From AP-15 sp963724435 (GTDB lineage Bacteria; Pseudomonadota; Alphaproteobacteria; ATCC43930; CGMCC-115725): a stretch of DNA of 64,000 nt. This document shows, one piece after another, positions 51,059 to 60,788 of the stretch; position 1 is the stretch's first letter, and every line of letters begins with the position of its first letter. The stretch is taken from contig CAVRUN010000007.1 of NCBI GenBank assembly GCA_963724435.1, positions 124,001-188,000 on the forward strand, given 5' to 3'. The notes beneath the pieces were generated by a model. The model worked only from the letters and a program-made list of their open reading frames with translations. It was not told where the DNA came from and searched no databases. The position numbers and the translations under genes are program-made.

Positions 51059-52327
51059 TCAGACCACTTTCTCGGTGCGCAGTTTGGCGATCTGTTCTGC
51101 GCCGTAGCCGAGCTTCGTCAGTACCTCGTCCGTATGCTCGCCGAGCAACGGAGCGCCGGTAATCTTGGGCGTGAAGCTCGAGAACTTGATGGGGCTGCCG
51201 ACAGTGAGGTATTTGCCGCGCTTCTCTTCCTCCACCTCGACCACGGTGCCGCTGGCGCGCAGCGCTGGATCGTAGGCGATCTCCTTCATCGAGAGCACTG
51301 GGGCGCAGGGCACCTCGAACTTGCCGAGGATATCGACCGCCTCGAACTTAGTCTTGTCGGCGAGCCACACCTCGATTTCCTTGAAGATGTCGAAGATGTG
51401 CGGCTGGCGCGCGCGGGCCGTGGTATAGGCCGGATCGTCCTTCCATTCTGGATGGCCAACGGCCTCGCAGGTGCGGGCCCAGTTCTGCTCCTGGATCGTG
51501 AAGTAAATATAGGCGTTCGGGTCGGTCTCCCAGCCCTTGCATTTCAAAATCCAGCCCGGCTGGCCGCCGCCGCCGGCATTGCCGCCGCGCGGTACCGCGT
51601 CGCCGAACCTTCCGTATTTGCCATCCACGCGAACCGGATACTGCGGATATTCTTCGAGATAGCCGATGTGTTCGAGCCGCTCCTGGTCGCGCAGCTTGAC
51701 GCGGCACAGATTGAGGCAGGCGTCCTGCATCGAGACCGCCACCTTTTGGCCCTTGCCGGTGTTCGCCCGGTCGATCAGCGCGGTCAGGATGCCGATCGCG
51801 AGATGCATGCCGGTGTTGCTGTCGCCGAGGGCGGCGCCGCTGATCGTCGGCGGGCCATCCCAAAAGCCCGTCGTGGACGCGGCGCCGCCGGCACATTGCG
51901 CGGCGTTCTCATAGACCTTCAGATCCGCATAGGGCGACCCCTCGCTGAATCCCTTGACCGAACCGAAGACGATCCGCGGATTGAGCTCTTGGATGTGCTC
52001 CCAGGTGAAGCCCATCCGGTCCAGCGCGCCTGGCGCAAAGTTCTCGACGAAGACGTCGGCACCGCGGATCAGCGTCTCCAGGATCGCCTTGCCTTCCGGC
52101 GTCTTGGTGTTGAGCGTCAGCGACTTCTTGTTGCTGTTGAGCATCGTGAAATAGAGCGCATCCAGATCAGCGATGTCGCGCAACTGACGGCGGGTGACGT
52201 CGCCGACGCCAGGCCGTTCGACCTTCACCACATCAGCGCCGAACCACGCCAGCAACTGGGTGCATGCGGGCCCCGCCTGCACCCCGGTGAAGTCGATAAC
52301 TTTGATTCCTTCGAGGGGTAGACCCAT
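51059..52327 (-). CDS. frc: Formyl-CoA:oxalate CoA-transferase
   Basis: Transfers CoA from formyl-CoA to oxalate, supplying oxalyl-CoA for Oxc. 422 residues, class III CoA-transferase fold: IKVIDFTGVQAGPACTQLLA, ADVVKVERPGVGD, ENFAPGALDRMGF and the catalytic Asp in GAALGDSNTGMHLA near residue 170. The glycine-rich lid RGGNAGGGGQPG matches Frc rather than general CaiB. The ATG at 52327 has GGAG 9 bases upstream. Oxc follows 138 bases downstream, the usual oxalate-degradation pair. Confidence 0.95.
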   Translation of the reverse strand: MGLPLEGIKVIDFTGVQAGPACTQLLAWFGADVVKVERPGVGDVTRRQLRDIADLDALYFTMLNSNKKSLTLNTKTPEGKAILETLIRGADVFVENFAPGALDRMGFTWEHIQELNPRIVFGSVKGFSEGSPYADLKVYENAAQCAGGAASTTGFWDGPPTISGAALGDSNTGMHLAIGILTALIDRANTGKGQKVAVSMQDACLNLCRVKLRDQERLEHIGYLEEYPQYPVRVDGKYGRFGDAVPRGGNAGGGGQPGWILKCKGWETDPNAYIYFTIQEQNWARTCEAVGHPEWKDDPAYTTARARQPHIFDIFKEIEVWLADKTKFEAVDILGKFEVPCAPVLSMKEIAYDPALRASGTVVEVEEEKRGKYLTVGSPIKFSSFTPKITGAPLLGEHTDEVLTKLGYGAEQIAKLRTEKVV

Positions 52328-52340
52328 GATCAAACACTCC

Positions 52341-52853
52341 TCATTGCGGATGCTGTAAAGATACGAAAGCGTGCGAGGCCACCCAGCAATCCACTGGGGG
52401 AACAACCCTTCGATTTGGCCGGCGCCTTCGTCGCCTCGGGTGCTGACAAGCACCCGAGGTGAGGGTTGAGCGAACCGCCGCAGTGAAGCGGTAGCCGCGA
52501 CCGAACTCGGTGCGGATAAAATCGCGGTCCGCGCCAAGAGCCTTGCGCAATGCGGAGATCTGAACCTTCAGGTTCTCCTCGGCGACGACGATGCCGGGCC
52601 ACCCGCGGCTCATGAGCTCTTCTTTGGTGACCAGCGATCCGTCGGCCTCCAGCAAGGCTAGGAGAAGATCGAAGGCGCGCGTCCCCAATGGTATTGGCAT
52701 GCCGTCGGCCACCAATTGCCGCCGGCGCAGCAGCACGCGGAAACGGCCGAATTCAAGCATCGCGTTGGCTGCTACCGGGCTCGACCCGTTGGCGCCATGC
52801 AACGGCGGGTTTTCGCGGTAGAGGGCGAGCCTGGCGTGGCTAGTCGTCGTCAT
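52341..52853 (-). CDS. Winged-helix transcriptional regulator, probably truncated
   Basis: 170 residues. An OmpR/PhoB-type DNA-binding domain fills residues 33-127 (FGRFRVLLRRRQLVADG, FDLLLALLEADGSLVTKEEL, VQISALRKALG, GRGYRFTAAV). The domain usually leads into an ATPase or TPR part; here only an Arg-rich tail (PRRRRRRPNRR) remains, ending 13 bases before frc. GGAGG lies 7 bases before the ATG. Divergent from a related regulator; the 204-base gap should hold both promoters. It may control the oxalate genes. Confidence 0.78.
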   Translation of the reverse strand: MTTTSHARLALYRENPPLHGANGSSPVAANAMLEFGRFRVLLRRRQLVADGMPIPLGTRAFDLLLALLEADGSLVTKEELMSRGWPGIVVAEENLKVQISALRKALGADRDFIRTEFGRGYRFTAAVRSTLTSGACQHPRRRRRRPNRRVVPPVDCWVASHAFVSLQHPQ

Positions 52854-53057
52854 CGTGGGCCCTCCGTTTGGTTTACAGCTGCAATTTGGCGCGGCCCTCT
52901 GCGCTGGTCGCGTTAATGGTTGGTAAAATTTGCAACATCGCCTTTGCAGTTTTTCGCGGGCAGCGAATCCGCGGCAGAATCCTTGGATAGCCCGCGGTGG
53001 CGTTGCGAAAAGTCTCGTTGGTCAGTATGAAGTGGGAGGCCCCTTGAGGACCCCCCG

Positions 53058-54890
53058 ATGGAGGAAGAAACCTTCGCCTTCGGATCGTTCCAGCTGATGC
53101 CCGCTCAGCGCATGCTGCTCGAGGATGGGAAATCGCTGCGCCTCGGCAGCCGGGCGTTGGATATTCTGGTTACGCTGGTTGAACGCGCCGGCGAGACGAT
53201 CGGCAAGGACCAGCTGATCGCGCGCGCCTGGCCCGATACGGTGGTCGATGACGGGTCGCTGAGGGTCCATGTCGCGGCGCTGCGCAAAGCCCTCGGGGAT
53301 GGCCGGGCGGGCAAGGGCTACATCGCCAACATCCCGGGCCGCGGCTATCGTTTCATCGCGCCGGTGACGCGCGAGCGGCGGCCGGCAACCGCCCCGCCGG
53401 ACGGAGCGGCCGTGCGCGGCAATTTGCCGGCGCTGCTGACGCGCATCGTCGGCCGGGACGATAGCATCGCGGCTTTGGCGGCACAGCTCGCCCAGCGCCG
53501 GCTTCTGACCATCGTCGGTCCGGGTGGGATCGGTAAAACCACGGTAGCGATCGCCGTCGCCGAAACCGTGAGCGCGTCATATGACGACGGCGTCTGGTTC
53601 GTGGGGCTCGCCCCGCTGCCCGATCCGGACCTGGTAGCGAGCGCCCTCAGCACCGTGCCGGGAATTTCTCTGCCGGGCGTCAATCCGGTATCGGGATTGG
53701 CCGGATGGCTCCGGGACAAGCATGCTCTGATCGTGCTCGACAGCTGCGAACACGTGATCGGCGCGGTGGCGGTAATCGCCGAGGCGATCCTCAAAGCAGC
53801 GACGCGTGTCTCCGTTCTCGCCACCAGCCGGGAGCCGTTGCGGGCTGAGGGCGAATGGCTGCACCGCCTCCCGTCGCTGGAGCTGCCGCCGCGCTCCGGT
53901 GATCTCACACCCGACCGGGCGCTGCACTATTCTGCCGTCCAACTGTTCAACGAGCGCGCCCGGGCGATCATGGACGGGTTCGCCTTAGGCGACGACGATG
54001 TCGCTCCGGTCCTCGAGATTTGCCACAGGCTCGACGGAGTGCCGCTCGCGCTCGAATTGGCGGCCGCGCGCGTCGACGTGTTCGGCGTCAAGGGCCTCGC
54101 CGCGCGGCTCGACGATCGCTTCGCCGTCCTGACAAGCGGCCGCCGCACCGCGTTGCCGCGCCACCAGACCCTGCGCGCGGCGATGGATTGGAGTTACGAG
54201 CTGCTGCCGGAAACCGAGCAGATCATTCTGCGGCACCTTGCTGTGTTCCGGGGCGACTTCACCATCGATGCGGCGGCTGCGGTCGCCACCGACGACCGCA
54301 TCGGCGCCGCCGATGTTTTCGAAGCGATCGCCAACCTCGCGGCAAAATCGCTAATTTCGACCGACATCAGCAGCGACATGACTTATCACCGCCTGCTTGA
54401 CACGACGCGGGCCTACGCTCTGGAAAAGCTGAGCGAGAGCGGCGAACGCGAGCGGCTCGCGCGCCGCCACGCCGAATATTACCGGAGTCTGTTCGAGCAG
54501 GCCGAAACCGAATGGGAGATGCAACCCACGGCCGCATGGCTGAGCGATTACGGGCGCCAGATCGACAATTTGCGCGCGGCGCTGGACTGGGCGTTTACGC
54601 CGAGCGGTGACGCCTCAATCGGCGTGGCATTGACTGCCGCCGCGGTGCCCTTGTGGATGCATTTGTCACTAATGGAGGAGTGCGGCGGCCGGGTCGAGCG
54701 GGCTCTCACCGCTCTCGCAGCCGGAGCCGGCCGGGATGCGCGCCGCGAGATGCAGCTCCACGCCGCGCTTGCGCAATCGCTGATTTATACCAGAGGTGCC
54801 GTTTCCGAGATCGACGCGGCCGCAACAAAGGCCTTCGAGATTGCGGAGAGCCTCGGTGACGCCGAGTATCAGTTGTATTACAGCGTTTAA
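53058..54890 (+). CDS. Winged-helix/NTPase regulator, likely C-terminally truncated
   Basis: 610 residues. An N-terminal OmpR-type winged helix (3-103; RALDILVTLVERAGETIGKD, GRGYRFIAPV) is followed by an NB-ARC/STAND-type ATPase with Walker A GPGGIGKTT, a Walker-B-like HALIVLDSCEH and GVPLALELAAARVD, and a start of helical repeats. Family members are usually 900 residues or more; here the repeats stop after AEYQLYYSV. GAGGA lies 6 bases before the ATG. The missing end and the degraded DNA downstream suggest a deletion at 54.89 kb. Confidence 0.85.
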   Translation: MEEETFAFGSFQLMPAQRMLLEDGKSLRLGSRALDILVTLVERAGETIGKDQLIARAWPDTVVDDGSLRVHVAALRKALGDGRAGKGYIANIPGRGYRFIAPVTRERRPATAPPDGAAVRGNLPALLTRIVGRDDSIAALAAQLAQRRLLTIVGPGGIGKTTVAIAVAETVSASYDDGVWFVGLAPLPDPDLVASALSTVPGISLPGVNPVSGLAGWLRDKHALIVLDSCEHVIGAVAVIAEAILKAATRVSVLATSREPLRAEGEWLHRLPSLELPPRSGDLTPDRALHYSAVQLFNERARAIMDGFALGDDDVAPVLEICHRLDGVPLALELAAARVDVFGVKGLAARLDDRFAVLTSGRRTALPRHQTLRAAMDWSYELLPETEQIILRHLAVFRGDFTIDAAAAVATDDRIGAADVFEAIANLAAKSLISTDISSDMTYHRLLDTTRAYALEKLSESGERERLARRHAEYYRSLFEQAETEWEMQPTAAWLSDYGRQIDNLRAALDWAFTPSGDASIGVALTAAAVPLWMHLSLMEECGGRVERALTALAAGAGRDARREMQLHAALAQSLIYTRGAVSEIDAAATKAFEIAESLGDAEYQLYYSV

Positions 54891-55236
54891 GACATAACCC
54901 ATTGAAAGACAGCTGATATTCGCTGCCGCGTTAGACTCCCCAGCGGTCAGGTTTAGCCACCAGAGGCCGTGGAAACCCTAGGGCCACAGACCGGAGTTTA
55001 ACTCGTCCCTGTGTACTTTCAGCAACAGGGATATGGCATCTGAGCCATACCCCTGTTGGCCGCAGTTTGGGCCGGTCCCGGGCAGACTTACATAAAGCAA
55101 TTGTCGTCAAACCTCCGCTCTCGCACCTCTTGGCAAAGTGTTGATGCCGAGGCGAGCTCGCCATGATGGTATGGCACCCCAACGGCTTGTATTCGGTAAC
55201 CTGTGGCAGCCTAACCAACCCGCAGGTGGACGGCTC

Positions 55237-55404
55237 CTACGGGTCTAATTTGAGCGGCTGATAGACCTCGTCGCCGAGGCTGAAGGTCAGAGATCGGGTG
55301 GATTTCAGTCCCTGCCCAATGCGCACGGCAACGAGGAAGAGCGCCGATTCCCGCGGTTCGCGGGGTCCGCGATCGAATCGCTCAAGTCGACCCTTAAGAG
55401 CCAT
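55237..55404 (-). CDS. Small open frame, hypothetical
   Basis: A 55-residue frame from ATG 55404: basic N-terminus (MALKGRLERFDRGPREPRES) then a beta-like LFLVAVRIGQGLKSTRSLTF and GDEVYQPLKLDP. Composition looks coding and the frame runs to a clean TAG, but the ribosome site (AAGGA) touches the ATG. I do not recognise it; it could be a remnant of a longer gene. Confidence 0.35.
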   Translation of the reverse strand: MALKGRLERFDRGPREPRESALFLVAVRIGQGLKSTRSLTFSLGDEVYQPLKLDP

Positions 55405-55509
55405 TCCTTGCTACGCCGCAGATCGTCGCGTCGGCTCGGGACCGGGCATTCGGATATCCTCCGCGAGCCGTTGATGTAAATCTTCCATCGACCAGCGATA
55501 TCGCCAATG

Positions 55510-55692
55510 CTAATCGAGGCGGGCCCGCCCGGCGTCGAATTCGCCGATGCCGATGATGTCGCGTAGGCTCGCGGTACCGGTGGCTTTGGCCTCGAGCGAC
55601 AGGCCGGTAGCGTCGGCCACGCGAGAGTACCTATCGGCTTTGGAGATGAGATTGAAGAAGAGCGTCAAATCGAGCACGACAATCCGGGCCAA
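55510..55692 (-). CDS. Small open frame, hypothetical
   Basis: A 60-residue frame (MARIVVLDLTLFFNLISKAD, then TGTASLRDIIGIGEFDAGRA). It is upstream of, and on the same strand as, the 55-residue frame. It has no strong ribosome site. Possibly part of a degraded regulator or transport protein; not identified. Confidence 0.3.
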   Translation of the reverse strand: MARIVVLDLTLFFNLISKADRYSRVADATGLSLEAKATGTASLRDIIGIGEFDAGRARLD

Positions 55693-56334
55693 TAAGCGGA
55701 AGGGAAAGCTGAAGGCAAAGCACCGCCGCCAGCGGCTGCGAGCGATCAGTTAGGGCGGGCGGTATTGGGTGGCGCGCGTTCGGATCAGCCATCATGCTTC
55801 TTAGCCGCCTATCGGCGCGACTTCAGCTTTCTTGGCGCAAACCGCAGGGTGCGTCCCGAGCGTCATGCCCACGATGGCCCTAAGGAGAGCCTCGCCGCGG
55901 GCGGCGACTCGATGCCTACCGGCTGACCCAGTGCCTCGATTTGCTTGACCGGTTCTTCGCGGATGCGGGAATAGTCGCCCGGACCTTCTTCCCCCATGTC
56001 TTCGGGGTTCGGGCACCGGTGCCGCTCTGGACGGAGCCCTACTTTTGGTCGTATTCGAACTGGCGGTCCACGTGATGGGGACGATAGTCTTCGCTCGAAC
56101 TCTCCGGCCCGACTCCTTTCCACCGTCCGAACTCTTCTCACTCGCCACAGAAGTTGTGTTGCAAATGCGCCTTAGGGAATTCACTGACAGTGCATCAAAC
56201 CAGCGAAGCCATGGCAAAACGCAACCGGCGCCCGATGGCGTTCAACCTGACAATAAGCCTTTGATCCCTTCTCGCAGCGTACATTAGAAGGGCTGCTCGG
56301 GAGGCCCACTACCCCCTCTCATTGTTTGGGATCG

Positions 56335-58680
56335 ATGAAGTCAATCAACCTACGCATCGCCGAGGAACTGAACGTCCGCGAGCAGCAGATCGCTGCCGCC
56401 ATCTCGCTGCTCGACGGTGGAGCGACTGTTCCCTTTGTTGCCCGCTACCGGAAGGAGGCCACCGGCGCGCTCGATGACGCCCAGCTGCGTGCGCTCGAGG
56501 AGCGGCTGAGATATTTGCGCGAGCTGGACGAGCGTCGCGCCGCGATCCTCGAGAGCATCAGTCAGCAGGGAAAACTCGACGACGCCCTCAAGCAAGCGAT
56601 CGAAGCGGCGGACAGCAAGGCGCGGCTCGAGGATCTCTATTTGCCGTATCGGCCAAAACGGCGGACGAAGGCGCAGATCGCGCGTGAAGCCGGTTTGGAG
56701 CCACTGGCCGGGGCCCTTCTTACAAGACCCGACCAAAGCCCCGAGCAGGTGGCTCGCCGGTATATCGAGGCGAGCAAGGGGGTGGTCGATGCGACCGCTG
56801 CTCTCGAAGGGGCCCGCGCGATCCTCGTTGAGCAATTCACCGAAGACGCCGCGCTGATCGGGAGCCTGCGCGAGGAAGTGTGGTCTCGCGGGCGTCTCGG
56901 TTCGCGCGTTCGTGCCGGCAAGGCGGAGCTCGGCGGCAAGTTCGCCGATTATTTCGAGTTTAGCGAGCCACTGGCTAAATTGCCGTCGCACCGCATCCTT
57001 GCGCTGTTCCGCGGCGAGAAGGAGGAGGTGCTTGTCCTGGAGTTGGTGCCCGACCCGGCTGCGTCGGATCGGGGCGAACTCGGCACCTTTGAGCGGCAGA
57101 TCGCTAACCGGTTCAAGATCGCCGATCACGGCCGGCCCGGCGACCGCTGGCTGATCGATACGGTGCGCTTGGCTTGGCGCACGAGGATCCTGATTCACAT
57201 CGAAAGCGATCTACGCCTTCGCCTCTGGCAAGTGGCTGAAGACGCCGCGGTGCGAGTGTTCGCCGGGAACCTACGCGACCTGCTGCTCGCCGCCCCTGCT
57301 GGCGCGCGTCCGACGATGGGGCTTGATCCCGGGTATCGGACCGGCGTCAAAGTCGCCGTCGTCGCCGGGACCGGGCAAGTCGCGGCAACCGCAACGATCT
57401 ACCCGCACGAGCCACAGCGTCGTTGGGAGGAGTTGATTGCTCAGCTGGCGCGGCTTGCCCAAGACCATCGGGTGGAACTGATTGCGATCGGCAACGGCAC
57501 TGCGTCGCGCGAAACTGATCGGCTCGCCGCGGAGCTCATTCGGTCTTATCCCGAACTCGGGTTGACCAAGGTGGTCGTCTCGGAGGCCGGCGCCTCGGTC
57601 TACTCCGCTTCGGCTTTCGCCTCGCAAGAATTGCCGGAGCTCGACGTGTCCTTGCGTGGAGCGGCCTCGATCGCGCGGCGGCTTCAGGATCCACTCGCTG
57701 AGCTGGTCAAAATCGATCCCCAGTCGATCGGCGTGGGCCAATATCAGCACGATCTCAGCGAACAAAAGCTTTCCCGCTCTCTTAATGCGGTGGTCGAGGA
57801 TTGTGTCAACGCCGTCGGGGTGGACGTCAACACCGCCTCCACGCCGTTGCTGTCACGAGTCTCCGGCATTGGCGAAGGACTGGCGCACAGCATTGTCAGT
57901 TACCGTGAAGAGCACGGTCCTTACCGCACCCGCGCGGTTCTCAAGAAGGTGCCGCGGCTCGGGCCCAAGGCTTTCGAGCTTTCGGCGGGATTCCTGCGCA
58001 TCCGCAACGGCGACGATCCGCTCGATGCGTCGGGCGTACACCCGGAAGCCTATCCTGTGGTGCGGCGCATTCTGGCGGCAACCAATCGTCAGCTGGAGAG
58101 GCTGATCGGCGATATGTCAGTATTAGGTCAGCTCGAGCCGGAGGCGTTCACCGATGCCGTGTTCGGGGTGCCGACCGTCACCGACATCTTGCGGGAACTC
58201 GAGAAGCCCGGACGTGATCCACGACCGGCCTACAAAACGGCAAACTTCCGAGAGGGAGTGGAAAAGCTCGAAGATTTGAAGCCCGGCATGGTTCTCGAAG
58301 GTATAGTAACGAACGTCGCCGCGTTCGGCGCCTTTGTCGATGTGGGGGTCCACCAGGACGGATTGGTTCACATCTCGGCGATGGCTAATGCTTACGTCAA
58401 GGACCCGCGCAAGATCGCCAAACCCGGCGATGTCGTCCGTGTCAAGGTGTTGGAGATCGAGCCGAAACGCCGCCGGATTTCGTTGACGATGCGGCTCGAT
58501 GAAGCCCCGGAAACGAAGCCGACAGCAGGACGCGCCGAAACCAGGCTAACCGAGGAGCGACGCCTCCGACCCGCCAAGACGCCTGCAGACCGAAGCAATT
58601 CCGTGCCCGCGAGCGGCGATGTCATGGCCGAAGCATTTCGGCGAGCGGGGTTGGCTGGTAAGACGCCAGAGCGGCGATAG
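56335..58680 (+). CDS. tex: Tex-family RNA-binding transcription accessory protein
   Basis: A 781-residue nucleic-acid-binding protein. Order: Tex N-terminal helical region (VREQQIAAAISLLDGGATVPF, YRKEATGALDD), a YqgF/RNase-H-like domain (MGLDPGYRTGVKVAVV near 325), helix-hairpin-helix motifs (SRVSGIGEGLAHSIVSYRE, VPRLGPKAFELSAGFLRI) and a C-terminal S1 domain (KPGMVLEGIVTNVAAFGAFV, GLVHISAMA). The last 60 residues are a charged tail. ATG 56335 is used; TTG 56326 is an alternative. The ribosome site is weak. The downstream transporter frame overlaps its end. Confidence 0.95.
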   Translation: MKSINLRIAEELNVREQQIAAAISLLDGGATVPFVARYRKEATGALDDAQLRALEERLRYLRELDERRAAILESISQQGKLDDALKQAIEAADSKARLEDLYLPYRPKRRTKAQIAREAGLEPLAGALLTRPDQSPEQVARRYIEASKGVVDATAALEGARAILVEQFTEDAALIGSLREEVWSRGRLGSRVRAGKAELGGKFADYFEFSEPLAKLPSHRILALFRGEKEEVLVLELVPDPAASDRGELGTFERQIANRFKIADHGRPGDRWLIDTVRLAWRTRILIHIESDLRLRLWQVAEDAAVRVFAGNLRDLLLAAPAGARPTMGLDPGYRTGVKVAVVAGTGQVAATATIYPHEPQRRWEELIAQLARLAQDHRVELIAIGNGTASRETDRLAAELIRSYPELGLTKVVVSEAGASVYSASAFASQELPELDVSLRGAASIARRLQDPLAELVKIDPQSIGVGQYQHDLSEQKLSRSLNAVVEDCVNAVGVDVNTASTPLLSRVSGIGEGLAHSIVSYREEHGPYRTRAVLKKVPRLGPKAFELSAGFLRIRNGDDPLDASGVHPEAYPVVRRILAATNRQLERLIGDMSVLGQLEPEAFTDAVFGVPTVTDILRELEKPGRDPRPAYKTANFREGVEKLEDLKPGMVLEGIVTNVAAFGAFVDVGVHQDGLVHISAMANAYVKDPRKIAKPGDVVRVKVLEIEPKRRRISLTMRLDEAPETKPTAGRAETRLTEERRLRPAKTPADRSNSVPASGDVMAEAFRRAGLAGKTPERR

Positions 58681-59366
58681 CGCAGCGAGCCCTTGGGAAC
58701 CGTTCTCGACTAAGCTTCCCGGAAATGACGGTCCCGGGAACGAACTGCTGTCACTGGCGCTGGCAGTCGCCGCCGCCGGGGCGGTGACGGGTCTGCTGGC
58801 GGGGCTGTTTGGCATCTGCGCCGGCGCCGTGACCGTCCCGGTATTGTTCGAGATCTTTCGCGTTATCAACGTGTCGGACGCGGTGCGCATGCAGCTTTGC
58901 GGCGGCACTTCACTGGCAATTATCCTGCCGACCGCACTGCGCTCGTATCGAGCGCATCTAAAGCATGGGTCAGTAATCGCGGGGGTTGTGCGTCCCTGGG
59001 CATTGCCGACAATTCTCGGCAATGGGGTTGGTTGGTGTACAGCAGCGTTCGCTCCGGCGTCGGTGTTCAAGATTGCGTTCGTGATCATCGCCGCGATCAT
59101 TTCATCGAAGCTGTTGTTTGGTGGTGAGCGCTGGCGGTTCAGCGACCAACTGCCCAGCCGGCGGGTCATGATCGGCTATGGCTTTGCAATTGGGCTTGGC
59201 TTGTCGCTGATGGGCATTAGCGGCGGCTCGTTGGCGACAATGGCGCTGACCCTGCACGGCAAGCCGATCCACCAGGCGGTCGCGACCTCGGCCGGCATTG
59301 GCGTACCGATCTCGCTCGCCGGCACCCTCGGCTGGAGTTGCGTCGGTTTAGTGGAGAGGCATTAGG

Positions 59367-60227
59367 TCATTTGGCGGCCGTTTTTTCGAACTGTACCGGG
59401 CTTGTAAAGTCGAGGGCGGAATGGCGCCGGACGGGATTGTAGAAGCCGTCAATGTAGCGGCCAATGGCCTGGGTCGCTTGTTGGCGGGTATAGAAGATGG
59501 TCCGCCACACCCGCTCAGATTTCAGCGTCTTGAAGAACGTCTCCACCATGGCGTTGTCGTAGCAGTTCCCCTTTGCCGACATTGAGATCAGGATGCCGTG
59601 CTTGCCGAGCTCGGCTTGATAATCGACCGAACAGTATTGGCTGCCCCGGTCTGAGTGATGGATCAGCCCGGCTGCTGGGCGGCGCACCGCCAGGGCTTTG
59701 CGCAGAGCGGCAAGAGCCAGATCGCGGTGCAGCCGGTCGCCGGTCGCCCAGCCGACGACCCGGCGGGCAAACAAGTCGATGATAACCGCGAGGTACAGCC
59801 AACCCTCGCGGGTCCAGACATAGGAAATATCGGCACCCCATTTCTCGTCGGGCCCGGTTGCCGCGAAGTCCTGATCGAGCAGGTTTGGCGCCACCGGCCA
59901 CGGATGCTGGCTGTCGGTGGTGCGCTTAAACCGCCGCTTCTGTCGAGCCCTGAGCCCGTTCTCCCGCATCAGACGCGCCGTCCGGCGGCGACCGACGGTG
60001 AGGCCGCTGTCCCGCAATTCCCGCATCATCCGGGGGCTGCCATAGGTGCCGTTCGACAGCGTAAAGGCCGACCGGACATGCGCCAGCAGCACCATGTCAT
60101 CGCGTTGGCGGCGGCACGCCGGCCGACCGCGCCAGGCAAAATAGCCGCTTTGGCTGACACCGAGTACGCCGCACAGACGATGGATCGGGAATTCCGCTTT
60201 CGCCGTATCGATGAGCGCGAACCTCAT
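59367..60227 (-). CDS. IS3-family transposase OrfB
   Basis: The 286-residue integrase-core transposase. HTH_21-type N-terminus (FPIHRLCGVLGVSQSGYFAW), rve domain with catalytic Asp in KWGADISYVWT, Asp in HHSDRGSQYCS and Glu in NAMVETFFKTLKSE. It overlaps OrfA by four bases (ATGA). In IS3 elements a -1 ribosomal frameshift makes the OrfAB fusion; a slippery AAGAAGG-type stretch near the OrfA end would serve, but I could not fix the site. Confidence 0.95.
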   Translation of the reverse strand: MRFALIDTAKAEFPIHRLCGVLGVSQSGYFAWRGRPACRRQRDDMVLLAHVRSAFTLSNGTYGSPRMMRELRDSGLTVGRRRTARLMRENGLRARQKRRFKRTTDSQHPWPVAPNLLDQDFAATGPDEKWGADISYVWTREGWLYLAVIIDLFARRVVGWATGDRLHRDLALAALRKALAVRRPAAGLIHHSDRGSQYCSVDYQAELGKHGILISMSAKGNCYDNAMVETFFKTLKSERVWRTIFYTRQQATQAIGRYIDGFYNPVRRHSALDFTSPVQFEKTAAK

Positions 60228-60529
60228 CGACTTCCCGCCCGGGCGAAAAAAGCCGTCGCCTTCTTCAGGATGTCCCGCTCCTGGCGGAGGATCTCGTTCT
60301 CCCGGCGCAGCCGTTTCAGCTCTGCCGTGACATCGCCCTCTGCCGCCGTCGTTGGGTCGGCAGCACGCCGATCCCGACTCCGACTTATCCAGCGGACCAG
60401 CGTCGACAGCCCGATCCCCAGATCGCCGGCGATCTCGCGCTGCGTTCGCCCGCTGGTTTGCACCAGGCGGACCGCTTCCTCCTCAAATTCTTTCGTAAAC
60501 CGTCGCTGCTGCATCTTCGAGTTCCTCAC
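60224..60529 (-). CDS. IS3-family transposase OrfA
   Basis: 101 residues, DNA-binding subunit of the IS3 transposase. Helix-turn-helix TKEFEEEAVRLVQTSGRTQR with IAGDLGIGLSTLVRWI, then a leucine zipper (ELKRLRRENEILRQERDIL). It ends in ATGA overlap with OrfB. Confidence 0.95.
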   Translation of the reverse strand: MRNSKMQQRRFTKEFEEEAVRLVQTSGRTQREIAGDLGIGLSTLVRWISRSRDRRAADPTTAAEGDVTAELKRLRRENEILRQERDILKKATAFFARAGSR

Positions 60530-60788
60530 CGCTCATAGGGGAACTCTCCACTTTTCCGAAGCAAGTCCAGGCTACATCGCCGCGGGTTTGCCGCACCAGG
60601 CGTTGTTGCCGCCGCTGTCGATCGGCTTCGTCTCACTGATCGGGTTTGTTGCGAACGCGCCAATCTCGAGCTGGGTCGCACCAATTGGCGCACGCCTCGC
60701 GCATGCGTTGCCGAAGCGCTGGCTCGAAATCGCCTTCGGCCTGTTTCTGCTCCTCGCCGGGGCGCGCTTTCTGGTGAGCCTCGCCTAG

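Larger units (their letters stand above)
54891..56334. other. Near-empty region with gene remnants
   Basis: 1.4 kb between the truncated regulator and tex. Two small minus-strand frames (55237-55404 and 55510-55692) are described separately. Other frames are short, lack ribosome sites and show no recognised motifs. The region follows an apparent truncation, so it may contain fragments of lost genes and possibly the tex promoter. No tRNA, transposase or terminal repeats were seen. Confidence 0.45.
59333..60569 (-). mobile_element. IS3-family insertion sequence, target duplication GGC
   Basis: 1237 bp, oriented right to left. The right end begins TGGACTTGCTTCGGAAAAG and the left end TGGAGTTGCGTCGGTTTAG; both go on to TGGAGAG, giving 21 matches in 26 bases. 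GGC flanks both sides (59330-59332 and 60570-60572), a three-base target duplication. Both transposase frames are intact, so this copy may still be active. Confidence 0.95.
58619..60788 (+). pseudogene. TSUP-family (TauE/SafE) membrane transporter split by an IS3 element
   Basis: A sulfite/organosulfonate exporter-type permease. The 5' part has GAVTGLLAGLFGICAGAVTV, LCGGTSLAIILPTALRSYR and GLSLMGISGGSLATMALTLH and stops at GTLG (59332). After the IS and one target copy, the 3' part resumes at 60573 as YIAAGLPHQALLPPLSIGFV and ends at 60788 with FGLFLLLAGARFLVSLA. Removing the IS restores one continuous frame. The start is uncertain: the frame opens at ATG 58619 inside tex, and the true start may be nearer 58725, where an ATG lies in another frame. 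Confidence 0.9.
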
